64,000 nucleotides of DNA from Tethya wilhelma. Its lineage: Eukaryota; Porifera; Demospongiae; Tethyida; Tethyidae. This document shows positions 11,275 through 22,100 of the stretch, in pieces. The first letter of the stretch is position 1. The number at the start of each line of letters is the position of its first letter. Both the position numbers and the translations under genes were made by a program. The stretch is from positions 3,352,669-3,416,668 of the forward strand of contig CAXIPT010000006.1 of assembly GCA_964030475.1 (NCBI GenBank), in the 5' to 3' direction. A model generated the notes under the pieces. That model was not told where the DNA came from. It ran no database searches and saw nothing but the letters and a program-made list of their open reading frames with translations.

Positions 11275-12776
11275 CATGCCTCTACTGCTATGGCAGGTTG
11301 CCCAGATACTTGTAAGCTTATAGTTCCATATTGTGAAAAAGAAGTAGACTATTGGTGTGACAACTTTGAATCAGAGTCTGGCATTGAACATACACTGCTG
11401 CCAGGGTAAGCCACACATATAGGGTGCAGTTAGAGCAGGCCTTCCAAGGATCCATCCCAGAATGTGTGCAACCCCCCACTTTGATACTATAGAAGACACA
11501 TATAATTGTAATGCATTACATACAGAATAGATACACTGTAATATTATGGTATGGTGGATGTCATATAATTATGTGTAATAATCTTAGTACACGTACTATA
11601 TATGTAGCCTTGCTCCCAGGCTCTCCACCTATCTTAGGGGGCGTGGGAACGAGGCTGTGTACCACATGTTACTGAGTGTAGTGTAGCTTGGTTTGATCCA
11701 TCTTTGAGAAGAAACCTGAAATTTGTAAATGCTTTGATAATATCGCTTGGTAGCAGTTTACTGTAGTGCTTGTTACTAGGCAACCTAGCCTTAGTTCCTA
11801 GGCTCTTCCTTATGACCTTTTTTTCCATGAGTGAAAGGTCAAAGGTGAGAGACCCTAGGAAGAGGCTACAGCCTACCAGAGAGCATGTTTTATGGGAAAG
11901 GCCTGGGTATGAGTCTAACCCATCCATCATTATGGTGATAATATATTTACCCAAATTTTTTACCTCGCAAGGAGAAGCACTCTGTGAAATATAAAATACA
12001 TACGCCGGGGAAGGTCTGGAAAAGAGGCTAGGATGGGTTATGAGCTGCAATTGTGGCTTCATATTTTGAACAATCTCTGAAGCAATGGTGCTTTAGCAAA
12101 GATGCACACACACAATGGTGTAATGTATCACACACCAGGTGCGTAGCTAGCTGAAACCATAGGTGCATCTGTTGAGTGAATGTTGCACTGCATTCAAACT
12201 ATTCCAAGATCAAAGAAACGGTCCATAGAACTCACTTAGTCCTGAACAAGCTCTCCTGCCATGAAGCTAAGTGGCTGCAGTACACAGCAGTATTAGCATT
12301 AGGGGAGATTATATAAAATTAATGTAATAGGGTAAATAGCAGAGATACAGAGTTATATATTGTCTAAGAATTTACAGCCATATGCCATTATCTATGCAGC
12401 AATGGTGTTACTGTTATGAGTGCTAATGAAGTACCTTATCAGTTCAAGGGTTAATGCTCACAATGCTACAGTACTTGATATTTTGCCTCCATTTTTCAAA
12501 TGGTTGTATTTTTTCAACTTGTTTGCAAAAATTTTTTTATTAATCTTTGGCATTATTTACCATTACATCATCAGTAATGTTACATTATGTCACCATTACA
12601 TCATTTACATTGTAGTGGGACCAATGCAAAGAAGTGGGAGAGTGAGACACAAACGCTGAAGAACAACAATACAAGACTGAAGACAGCCCTTGAGGAGAGC
12701 ACCAAGCACGTCTCACAGTGGAAACAACAGCTGCAAAAGTACAAAGAAGAGAACGATTCTTTAAGAACAAAAGTGA

Positions 12777-12835
<59 letters not shown>

Positions 12836-13425
12836 TCTGGTAGGACTTACTAAACTCACCAGTCAACCATGTATTGTTAGATACGTTCTCCCCAAGTTAA
12901 TGATAAATTTAAAATGCGCGTGGAATTAAGTCGTGATTAGTAGAACTAATATTATCTAGAGTATTACTCTTCATAACAATTTACAGCGATCCATATACAG
13001 GCTGTACATCTGATGGCTCCCAGTCTAAATGAGTGAGACCTCACACATGGCGGGCATTTTTTTGGTAGTAATTTGTCTTCTCCTCCATAAGTGGGTTCCC
13101 TTTGAAGCCATTCTTTGCTTTGAATAGTCTGAAGACTTGGACACTTTGTTCTAAGACATTATTTTTGAAAGAGGGAATTCTATGAATGTTATTAAGAGAC
13201 TATTATACTCTCTACCTGCCCAAATTAATAGCACCCACACACACACGGACGTTGTAGCGTATCGTCGTACTCACATTATTAGGAACACACACACACATAC
13301 ATTTGTAATGTTCACCTCTTTGGATAGCAGTTAACTATCAGACATATTTACTGTACAGCCATGTAGTTTTAGTTGCTAGGCAAACTAACACACACTCACT
13401 CATTCAAACATGCACTCACAAACGN

Positions 13426-13514
<89 letters not shown>

Positions 13515-14802
13515 GATAAAGCAACAGACTCAGACAGCTGAAGATATAGAAGCCATTAGAAGAGAAAACGAAGAGCTCAAAGAATGTCTCACTGAGGTCC
13601 AACTCGACTTAGAAGCAAAAACAGAGGTATGAGATACAAATATTCATTTCTGTTTGCAATAATACTATGTAGGTTTTTGTTGAAATTGAAGTGTCTGTAC
13701 GTAGCAAGTTGTACACAAACGGAACAAAAGTTTATATTTTGAGAGCTACTCTGTACCCCAAGCTTTTCTTAAAATTTCTTTTCGGTATTGGCAAGTTTAC
13801 AGCTCACAAAAGTCCCTCCTTAGGGTAATAAAAGGTGTTTGGTTTATAGCCTTTCAAACTTGTGGTGTTTCATTTCTGAGAATACTGTCCATTACAGTAT
13901 TACTATATGTGTAAGAATTGAATTAGGGTTATGTGTGAGACTGGTCAATGTAGTTCATTAGTATTCATGTTTGGGTTAGTGGCAAGGTGGCACCCATACA
14001 TGCAGGTAACTAACAAGCTCTGTGGCTCGGTGAACAGTCTAATGGAGAAATTGCTTCCCTAGCCAAGACATTGGCAAGACTGTTCTACTTGTGTAGCCTC
14101 GTAAATCAGGCCTTTCCCCTCCCCACTTAGCAATATAAAGTGCTCAGGGAGGGGCTGGTTTATGAAGTTACTACTTGTGTATATTTGTATGGCTATATTT
14201 CTGATTTTCGTGTCTTTGTAAAGTGGTAATGATTATTCTTGTACTCCCCATGAATGCAGGATCTACAGTTTAGATCGACGGAAATGGAGTCACTTGAACA
14301 GCAGTTGGAGGAGGCCAATTCAAAACTTAGGGTGTGTAAAAATGTATGATGTCATTGTCAGTTTCACTGAAATCAGTTTTTGATAAGAGACCGTAGGGAT
14401 TTGGTTATCGACTCATCATTTTCTTAAAAGTTTAAGAACATTGCTAGAGCTTCTCCTTGTACTTCTGTTTTCATCTTGACTTGCTTCACTCGATGGTCTT
14501 AAGGAGACAATAAAAATATTTATGATGGTTGTGTTACAAATTGTTGTACCCATTTGCTACTGCATAGATTATATAGTGTGCTATAATGTCCATGGTTACG
14601 TGTTTGACTTTTGCAGATTGTTGAGAACGAAAACCAGTCACTGACAGACCAAATATCACTGCTGGAAGACCAGCTCCAAATGGCCTCCATTGCTTCAAAG
14701 AGAAAACTAGAAGACGTCCAGACTAAGCACTCGCAGCTTGGAGACAGGCTGAGATCTCTCTTGGAACTCCATAAAGATATTGAGAGTCACTTGAGTACAT
14801 GA
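10841..14802 (+). CDS. HOMER: Homer scaffold protein, C-terminal coiled-coil exons
   Basis: Five exons in phase: 10841-10941, 12616-12772, 13516-13626, 14260-14331 and 14617-14802, about 208 residues ending at a TGA. The block GTNAKKWESETQTLKNNN, then RLKTALEESTKHVSQWKQQL and KYKEENDSLR is the conserved start of the Homer coiled coil (vertebrate form AKKWE..L..L...N..L..AL.ES...V.QWK.Q). Three further heptad-rich exons end in LRSLLELHKDIESHL, like the Homer C-terminal zipper. Homer tetramerises by this region and uses an N-terminal EVH1 domain to bind proline-rich partners such as Shank. No EVH1 exon is present upstream, where an N and a palindrome sit, so the gene is probably truncated by assembly. 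The second exon donor leads straight into (CT)n, and the third exon follows a (CA)n array containing the N at 13425. Confidence 0.85.
11605..11656. mobile_element. Short foldback element (cctcgttcccaggctct family)
   Basis: In a Homer intron, tagccttgctcccaggct is answered by gtgggaacgaggct 30 bases later, giving a stem-loop of about 52 bp. A looser relative lies at 11790-11875 (cctaggctctt with rc arm agaggctac and internal GACCTTT/AAAGGTC). See the family finding. Confidence 0.65.
12781..12832. repeat. (CT)n microsatellite
   Basis: A pure CT run begins a few bases after the Homer exon 2 donor gtgagtac. Confidence 0.9.
13426..13515. repeat. (CA)n microsatellite abutting a Homer splice acceptor
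   Basis: A CA array with single interruptions follows the N at 13425 and ends in actcacag, the acceptor of Homer exon 3. Confidence 0.9.
14094..14166. mobile_element. Foldback element, diverged copy
   Basis: tagcctcgtaaatcaggcc and the complementary ggctggtttatgaag flank cccctccc / ggaggg in a Homer intron. Confidence 0.5.
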
Positions 14803-15427
14803 TAGATTTTATTTTGTAACATTTATTGCTTACTCTGAACCTCAACCACTCGCACACTTCTAATAATATACATGTGAAAAGATGGTACGTGTATGCATGT
14901 ATGTATGTACATACATGACGTACATTAGTATTATATTATTATTTTTTATTGTTTTACTTTCTCTAAATGAGGCACACCTTTTTTTGGAGGCTCATTTGTG
15001 GTTTTTGGCATTTATTTCGATCTCATAATATCCTTCCATTTTCCCTTATATTATATTTTAATGTTTCTTAATATATATATATATCTCATGAACTATTACA
15101 CTATATATACATGTGGCTTTTATGAAAAGTTTATAAGAATTAAAGGATAAGCGGAGTCTGAGATAATGTATGAATTAATTGCTTAAGTTATAATTTGATT
15201 GAATTACAAGACTGCTTTCGCAAGTGAACTCTTCTTCCAATGAACAACAAATTTGTCAACCATGCTTCAAAGTGTTCGCGGTACAAATATATGTAAAAGG
15301 AATATTAATGATGTAAGCCATAATAATACAGGATACATACATATACACAGAGATAACATACAAAAAAGGTCAACAAATTTAACCATGCACGTGCAAAATG
15401 AGCTACTGCAGCTAGATCTATAGATTG
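14803..15427. other. 3' intergenic region between convergent Homer and KXD1
   Basis: AT-rich, with ATGTATGT/ACATACAT words near 14893 and short TA runs near 15072. No gene is supported. Confidence 0.5.
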
Positions 15428-16723
15428 CTATGTTTCATCATCTTCATCATCTAATTGTTCCATACACTCTTTCTCAGCAGCTGTATAAAGAAACAAATAA
15501 AACTATAGTACATAATTATTTAAGAAAACATTTAGATTGACCCCTTGTATATCCAGGCCTTGCAAAATTTATGACATTCAAATGTACTGTATACTATGGA
15601 GAAACAGGCAATTGAGAGCTCACCCATTCTACTTCTAGCTTCTTCAAAGCAACAAAGCAAAATGCAAAAGTTTACGAGCCAAAAAAGGAGTGAGAATCAG
15701 TGATTATATTGGCTAGTGACTAACCTGCGTATTCTGCTGGATACTGGGTAGCCAAAATGGTTTTAAGTGATCTGTAATGAGAGGAAGACAATGTACAGTT
15801 TCCTAAAAGGATACCCTATAGAACATGACCAGTGTAATGCGTGGGCAATGTGTGTACGTATCTATGGTGACATACACATGAATGCGTATCATATTTAAAG
15901 GTGGGGATGAAGCCTGTCACATTATCATGGATAAAATGACCTTCTTGAAATGATGCCAGCTCTTAAACCATAGCATAACAGATCCGTACAATTCATACAC
16001 AATGGTACTGTTATTCTATGTCATTTTATAACCAAACGATTATTTGGAGAACCTTATTCTTCTAAAAATGGAATCCAGCTCTTTCTTCATGACTGCTAGT
16101 GCTTGTGTACTCTGCTTAAACTCTGTAGACATGAGCTGATAGTTTTCCAGAGATACATTGTTCAAACTTGCCAACATCTCATTTGTAACTTCCAATGTTC
16201 CCAGCCTGCAAAAAAATATTGGTCATGGGTTCACTTTTTTCCTGAATACTTTTAAATCAAATACTGTATTAGAGTATCTGGATAGACTGTATATGAGCCT
16301 ACTACTTAGTCTGGCTGGCCAATCGCTTCCTTTCCTTTGCAAATAGTCTGACCAGCCAGATTACCTATTACTATACATTATAGACCTATACCCTTATAAA
16401 TATAATTCAATGCAGCCTTATTTCATTGCTCAAGGAGGGTCTCCATGGTAATGGAACTATAGGTTTTGAGTATGCTAAACAACATTCTTATTAAACCCTG
16501 CTATGTGTGTTTACATGTGTGCCTGGTCTGCAAGAATGGATGAAATGTTCTTGTGGTTCATCATGCTTGCAAATCTGTCCAGAAAGGGATCAGTCAGCAC
16601 CTCTTCTTTCAATTGATCATTCTCTTCATGTTTGTCGCCTTCAGAAGCTTCAGAGGACGTCGTTCCTACGCTATGGTCTTCAATCTCTTCTGGTGCTGCT
16701 TCAGCCATAATTAGTGATTCCAA
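15428..16723 (-). CDS. KXD1: KXD1 (KxDL-motif protein, BORC/BLOC-1-related subunit)
   Basis: Four minus-strand exons, 16515-16723, 16053-16205, 15725-15771 and 15428-15480, sum to 462 nt (153 residues). The core TQALAVMKKELDSIFRRIRS with following LKTILATQYP matches the KxDL family signature (human KRDLDSIFRRIRTLK). KXD1 belongs to the BORC complex on lysosomes, which couples them to kinesin transport. An acidic N-terminal tail (EEIEDHSVGTTSSEASEGD) precedes the helical part, and the C-terminus is acidic (DDEDDET). Translation could start at 16723 (MESLIMAEAAPEE) or at the second Met, 16708. Its start is only 62 bp from the stop of the FKBP gene on the same strand. Confidence 0.85.
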
Positions 16724-16785
16724 TTAACGCCCACCCAAACAGTGCATCAGCTTAGGTAAAGGTCGCTCGAAGTAAAAACAACATT

Positions 16786-18819
16786 TTATTTCACATTAAC
16801 TAACTCAACATCAAAAATAAGCTTTGAGTTTGGTGGAATTTGTGGAGGAGATCCTTTTGAGCCATACCTGTAATATGACAAAAAAATTTGCTGGTATAAT
16901 TTTTTATGCATGTAAACCATAACACTACAGTAATACTAAAATGAACAGCAGCTATACACTGAGCTGGACCCGCCTTAATTTTTCTACCCCCCTCACCCCT
17001 GTCACATATCTGGGGTAGAAAAAAGCATCTAGCTCAATAGACTACATTGTAGCAAGGCATTCTTAAAGCTTACCCTTGGGCTGGTGGGATAAGTAGTTGC
17101 CTTTTTCCACCAACTTTCATCCCTACACAAAAAAGAAACAGAAGCTACATATGAAGCCAAGGCAGTCTTTACAATGTGACATTGGTACCTTGAAGTCCTT
17201 CATCCCATCCCGAAATCACTTCCCTCTGACCAAGTCGAAACATGAATGGTTTCTTTGAGGTGAGATTCGAATCAAATATCTTCTTATTGTGAGCCAATCG
17301 GCCTGTATACTTCACAAACACCTACGATCATTGACACATCCATAGGATAGTTAAGTACTGTGTCAATTTGGTATTCACAAATTGAAAGCAAATGTCATGT
17401 AACTGCACATACAAACCTTTTTCCCACTCCTTGCAACCTTTCCAGTGCCCACCTGTACCTCATGGACTTGAGTGCCACCACTTGTTACAAACGAGAGTGG
17501 GCTAGTTTTCTCCTATTAACATAATTATGAACAGGATTTGTATCATTACAGTTATAATATACTGTGTATAGCATTAGTGTGACTAACCTTTTTCTGTTTA
17601 GCAGTTTTGGTGGAACCATCTTTAGTGCTGGTCCTTTCAACAGCTGGCTTTGAGTCTTTATTTTCATCGCTGTTCTTTTTCTTTCTTTTCGCCTTTGGAG
17701 GTGCTTCAACCTCTTCAGATTTTGAGCTCAGTGCAACATCAGGGTCATCATTTTTAACCTTATCACGTTTCCTCTTCTTTGTCTTCGGTTCTTGTGTACT
17801 CTTGTCTTTGCCAGGATCCTCAACAGAAGGTACTTCCTCCACCTTGGTATACATGCACAGTGTACATAAACTTCAAGCCATACATGTTATAGTTGGGAAA
17901 TTTTGCTCCTAAAAATTTTCACATGCATGTTCTTCAAATTTTTGCTGTTTCGATGCTTGGGTAAAGATCTCCATACGTATTAAATAATTGTACATTTATT
18001 TTTCCTTACTCTTGTATGTATGGTGAAAAAATTTGAACGGCGAAAATTTCCCAAACTACAGAACTTAGGCATGCAATCAAATGATAAACATAGCTTTCAA
18101 AGCATCACATTATTGAGTGAATGGAGTGTACATGTGAGGGCTAGCTATATACATAATACAGTTAGTGAGTACTTACCACTTCTTCAACAATTGGTTTCCC
18201 TTTGATAGGAAGGGTTTTGCCATTTTTCCCTACACCATCATTGTCCAGGGTATAGTCTTCATCACTTTCATCTTCAGACAAAGATTCATTCATCATCAGA
18301 GTCCACAAAGCTTCTCTTGCTGCTTTTTCATCGTCGTCAAGTTCACTGCCTTCTTGGTCGTCTTCCCCTTCTGATTCTATATCTTCATTTTCTCCTTCCA
18401 AGAGTTTGTCAAGATTGAATGGTACTTCAGGATCTTCTCTGAAATAGCCAGTCAAGTAGACACCTATTTCATCACCATCCTCATCAGGGCTTCCCTCTGT
18501 CTCAGAGTTTGTTACGTAGAGTAGAATCTCTTCTCCTTCCGAGATGTTCAAGTCAAGAGGCTGTTGTATGTGAAGCTGGTCGTTTAGCTGTCCCAAATAG
18601 CATATAATGTAATCTGTGTTCTCCACAATGATATGTACTTCAACTGCACACACTGTCTTGACTTGGGAAGTGGTCAGCGCGGCGTGTGAGATGTGGAAAG
18701 ACTTCTCGACAAGCTGAGAGTACTTCTTCCCCTTCTCTAGTTTTACACCTGGTAGTAGAAAACATGTTGGTAAATGTGTAGTTGGAGATTTGGCATTCTT
18801 ACAACTCACCCCAAAACAT
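16786..18819 (-). CDS. Nuclear FKBP with nucleoplasmin-like N-terminus (FKBP39/46 type)
   Basis: Seven minus-strand exons: 18810-18819, 18177-18748, 17588-17842, 17417-17512, 17189-17321, 17074-17122 and 16786-16867 (1197 nt, 398 residues). The N-terminus MFWGVKLEKGKKYSQLVEKS is the nucleoplasmin-like head seen in insect FKBP39 and yeast Fpr3/4. Acidic tracts (EGENEDIESEGEDDQEG) and a Lys-rich, nuclear/nucleolar-like stretch (KTKKRKRDK, KAKRKKK) follow. The FKBP domain spans about residues 277-398: VFVKYTGRLAHNKKIFDSN, EVISGWDEGLQGMKVGGKRQ, LLIPPAQGYGSKGSPPQIPP, then LIFDVELVNVK to the stop. It would be a nuclear peptidyl-prolyl isomerase and histone chaperone. The start exon is only 10 coding bases. 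A longer frame through intron 1 exists but loses the MFWG start. Confidence 0.93.
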
Positions 18820-19016
18820 GACTTGTGGATTTCGACCACGTGGGTATCGTACTGCGCATGCGTGGTCCTTTTCCCTTCAAGAAGTTTTGGTAAGTCCATG
18901 TGGTGATAAAGGGGTGAAGAAATCCCTTATAATCTAAGCTGCTAGTTATCTATTTTTCACAAACGCGACTTCCACTGAGTCTCTATCGTCTTATTTGACT
19001 CTAGGTGTCCGCGAAA
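18820..19016. promoter_or_regulatory. Divergent FKBP/RPL17 promoter with NRF1-like and E-box sites
   Basis: The 197-bp gap separates ATGs on opposite strands. It contains TGCGCATGCG at 18853-18862, the core of the NRF1 palindrome, and CACGTG at 18837-18842. The pair gaccacg (18834) and cgtggtc (18861) forms an inverted repeat around them. The sites are read from sequence; their use is inferred. Confidence 0.55.
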
Positions 19017-19715
19017 ATGGGGAGGTATTCCACGGAGCCAGAAGCTGCGGCCAAATGTAAGTCACTGTCACAGTCCTAAAAACCCTTGCGTGGTTTTCAC
19101 AATGTACTCACATTCACCTACTGTACATACACGTCAGCATGCAAGGCTCGTGGTATTGATTTGAGAGTTCACTACAAGAACACTCGAGAAACGGCCATGG
19201 CTATCAAGAACATGCACTTGAGAAAAGCAGTGCGCTACCTCAAAGATGTTATGGAGAAGAAGCAGATTATCCCCTTCAGACGACATAATGGTGGTGTCGG
19301 AAGAAAGGCACAGGTTAGTATCACTGAGGGTGCCTGTAATTTAATACACAGTACATGTACATATTGGATACAGAGGTATAGGATTCATATATGTTTGTCT
19401 GTGAACTTAACCCCAGTCATTAATGTGTGGTATACTATAGGCTAAGAATCACAAGACTGCTGGTTCTCAAGGTCGATGGCCAAAGAAGAGTGCTATGATT
19501 TTGCTCCAGCTGCTCAGAAATGCCGAGAGCAATGCCGAGGTGAAGATGTTGAATACTGATGCACTGGTCATTGATCACATTCAAGTAAACCGAGCAGCCA
19601 AGATCAGAAGAAGAACGTATCGTGCTCACGGCAGAATCAATCGTACGTTTGAGCACAAAATCTAGTTTGACAAGTTTATGCAAACACTGGCGGTCTCACA
19701 TTATTCAAACATCAN

Positions 19716-19770
<55 letters not shown>

Positions 19771-19931
19771 CAGCCTACATGAGTTCTCCATGCCATGTTG
19801 AGATGATTCTGGTAGAGAAGGATGAAGCTGTTCCCAAGGCTGAAGAAGAAGCAACACAAAAGAAGAAAGTCTCTCAAAAGAAGCTCAAGAGACAGAAGTT
19901 GAAAGCAGCACTAAGTGGAGGAGCGGACTAA
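19017..19931 (+). CDS. RPL17: 60S ribosomal protein L17 (uL22)
   Basis: Four exons, 19017-19056, 19138-19313, 19441-19642 and 19774-19931, give 191 residues (184 in human). Start MGRYSTEPE, then [85 protein letters not shown] and [11 protein letters not shown] are diagnostic of eukaryotic uL22. Its long beta hairpin lines the ribosome exit tunnel. The C-terminal tail is Lys-rich. Intron 3 is largely (CT)n with an N at 19715, and the CT run serves as the pyrimidine tract of exon 4. A CTAG before the ATG may be the acceptor of a 5'UTR intron. Confidence 0.96.
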
Positions 19932-20093
19932 GAAAATTAGAAGAAAATCTGTTTCACAGTTAATGTTGTGTACCTTTATTATGTGGAAATTCGGTCCTTT
20001 TCACCATGCACATGTTATCAAACGAAAGCTCGTGGGTGTGGCTAGGGGTGTGGTTAGTTCTATGAATGTCACATGATGATCTGTAGTCTGTTC

Positions 20094-20104
20094 ATTGGTC
20101 CACG
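20094..20104 (+). promoter_or_regulatory. ERSE-II-like ER-stress element upstream of PDIA3
   Basis: ATTGGTCCACG matches the ERSE-II consensus ATTGG-N-CCACG, bound by ATF6/NF-Y and XBP1 in vertebrates. It lies 92 bp before the PDIA3 ATG, with a second CCACGTG at 20114-20120. The match is seen directly; function is inferred. Confidence 0.6.
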
Positions 20105-20195
20105 TTCCTTGACCACGTGTAGAGTACATTGTCAAGGATTCCATTGCTCCAGTGCTTTCAGAAACAGAGAAAAGCAAGGATCTAGAGTTGCAATC

Positions 20196-22054
20196 ATGTC
20201 TCGTTGGTTGGCCTTGTTGATGCTAGTTGCTGTGGTAGCAGCTGACGATAGTGATGTCATCGAATTGGATGAAGACTCGTTCAAAGATGGCGTAGCAGGC
20301 AAACCCATCATTTTAGTAGAGTTCTATGCACCATGGTGAGCTGACGGCGTGTGCATGCTTCGAATACTCTATTTCATGTGCTTAGGACTTGTCAGCGATC
20401 TATTTCTGCTTTAGAAGCAGCAAAAACTGTTGCTACATAGCCTATATTTTTTGTTTCAAAGGAGAGTTTACAAATTTATTGCATGTATACTAAGTATGGA
20501 TGAATGAAAAATATATTCATTGTTGCACATGAAAAGCATGCCTTATGTCTGTGATTTTGTGTGATCTGCTTCTGTTGTTCTTTAGGTGTGGACATTGCAA
20601 GCGTTTGGCTCCAGAGTACGAGAAGGCCGCCACTGCATTGGCAAATAGTGATCCTCCAATCCCACTGGCTAAGGTCGACTGTCCGGCAAACAACGCCGTC
20701 TGTAGTGAGTTTGGTGTTACTGGCTATCCCACGCTCAAGATCTTCCGAGGTGGAAAGTTTAGTGCCGACTACCAAGGACCACGAAGTGCTGGTATGTCTT
20801 GAGATTTGAAATTATAAGTTTGTATGGCTATAGATATTGCAGTGTACAGAAGCTGTAGTATGTGTGGTATCACTGTTTTGTGTAGCCTCATAGCCAGGCC
20901 ACTCCCAGTTTTTGCTCTGTTGAATGCAGATGGCAAGGCTGTTTTTGTGTGTGTGATTATGTTAAATCGAATAAAATTCTGTGTGGTTTCTTGCTATTAC
21001 TCATAAATCATTTGTGGTCATGTGAAATGCATTAGGCATATTGTCTCTAATAGTCACTCATTGAAAACGTCTCACTCTGCTAATACACAGATGGCATTGT
21101 TACCTACATGAAGAAGCAAGCTGCACCCAGCATCACAGAATTCACAACTGTGGAGAAAGCAAAAGCCTTTCTAGTTAGCGAAGAGCACAGCATTGTTGGT
21201 AAGTCACAAGCGCATACAACCTTAGAATGGCTAACATGTAGATTTTTTTATTATGGCATCTTCATTTCCTGTTGTCTTGTAGGATTCTTTTCTGATGAGT
21301 CCAGTGAGTTACTTCAAGATCTTAAACAAGTGGCTGACCTTATGAGAGAAGATTTCAGAATTGCTTTTACGACGACCAAAGAAGTCTTGGATGAGTTTAC
21401 CTATGACAAGTGAGTGGGTTGGGTCACATCGCTGCATTCTTTATGCATGAGTGCATGACTATATTGCTAGAAAGTTATTATTCCAAGCAGGGCTAAAATT
21501 ACTTTATGTATGCATGCAAAGTATAGCTTCAAGTTGTCATGGTTCAATATCTTTGTGAATTTCGTGATTGGATGCTAATATTTTCTCTGCGAAAACTTAG
21601 AAAGTAGTAGTACATAATTGGTGATAATAATTTTTGAGATCAGTGTTCACAAAATTCGTTTAAACAGCAAAGAGACCTTTTTTTTTGCCACAAAATATGG
21701 AGCTGTACAGTATACAGTATGTTGCATATAAGGGCTTTAATATCAAAGTTTGGACCCCCACATGTATGTGTGTGGTTTCAAAAAGGGAGAAATAAAGAGG
21801 AAACAATTTTTAAAGTTTTTTCTTCCCCCTCTTCTTTCCATGCAGCCAACTGGTGATCTTCCAGCCTCCTCAGCTGAAGACCAAGATGGAAGACTCTGAG
21901 GCTGTCTTTGATCCTGAAGGAGAGGAGAACATAAGACAGTTCATCGAAAACAACTTGTTAGTGGTTTTGAGTAAAACACATTTACACTATTTTTCTTGTA
22001 GATTGTGTCTATCACATTAGCTGTATTGTGAGCATGTGTTTGAGACATGTACTG

Positions 22055-22100
<46 letters not shown>

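Noticed and set aside
18819..18899. Upstream extension of the FKBP ORF beginning MDLPKLLEG
   Set aside because: It requires reading through intron 1 in another frame; the family start MFWG is supplied by the 10-base exon.
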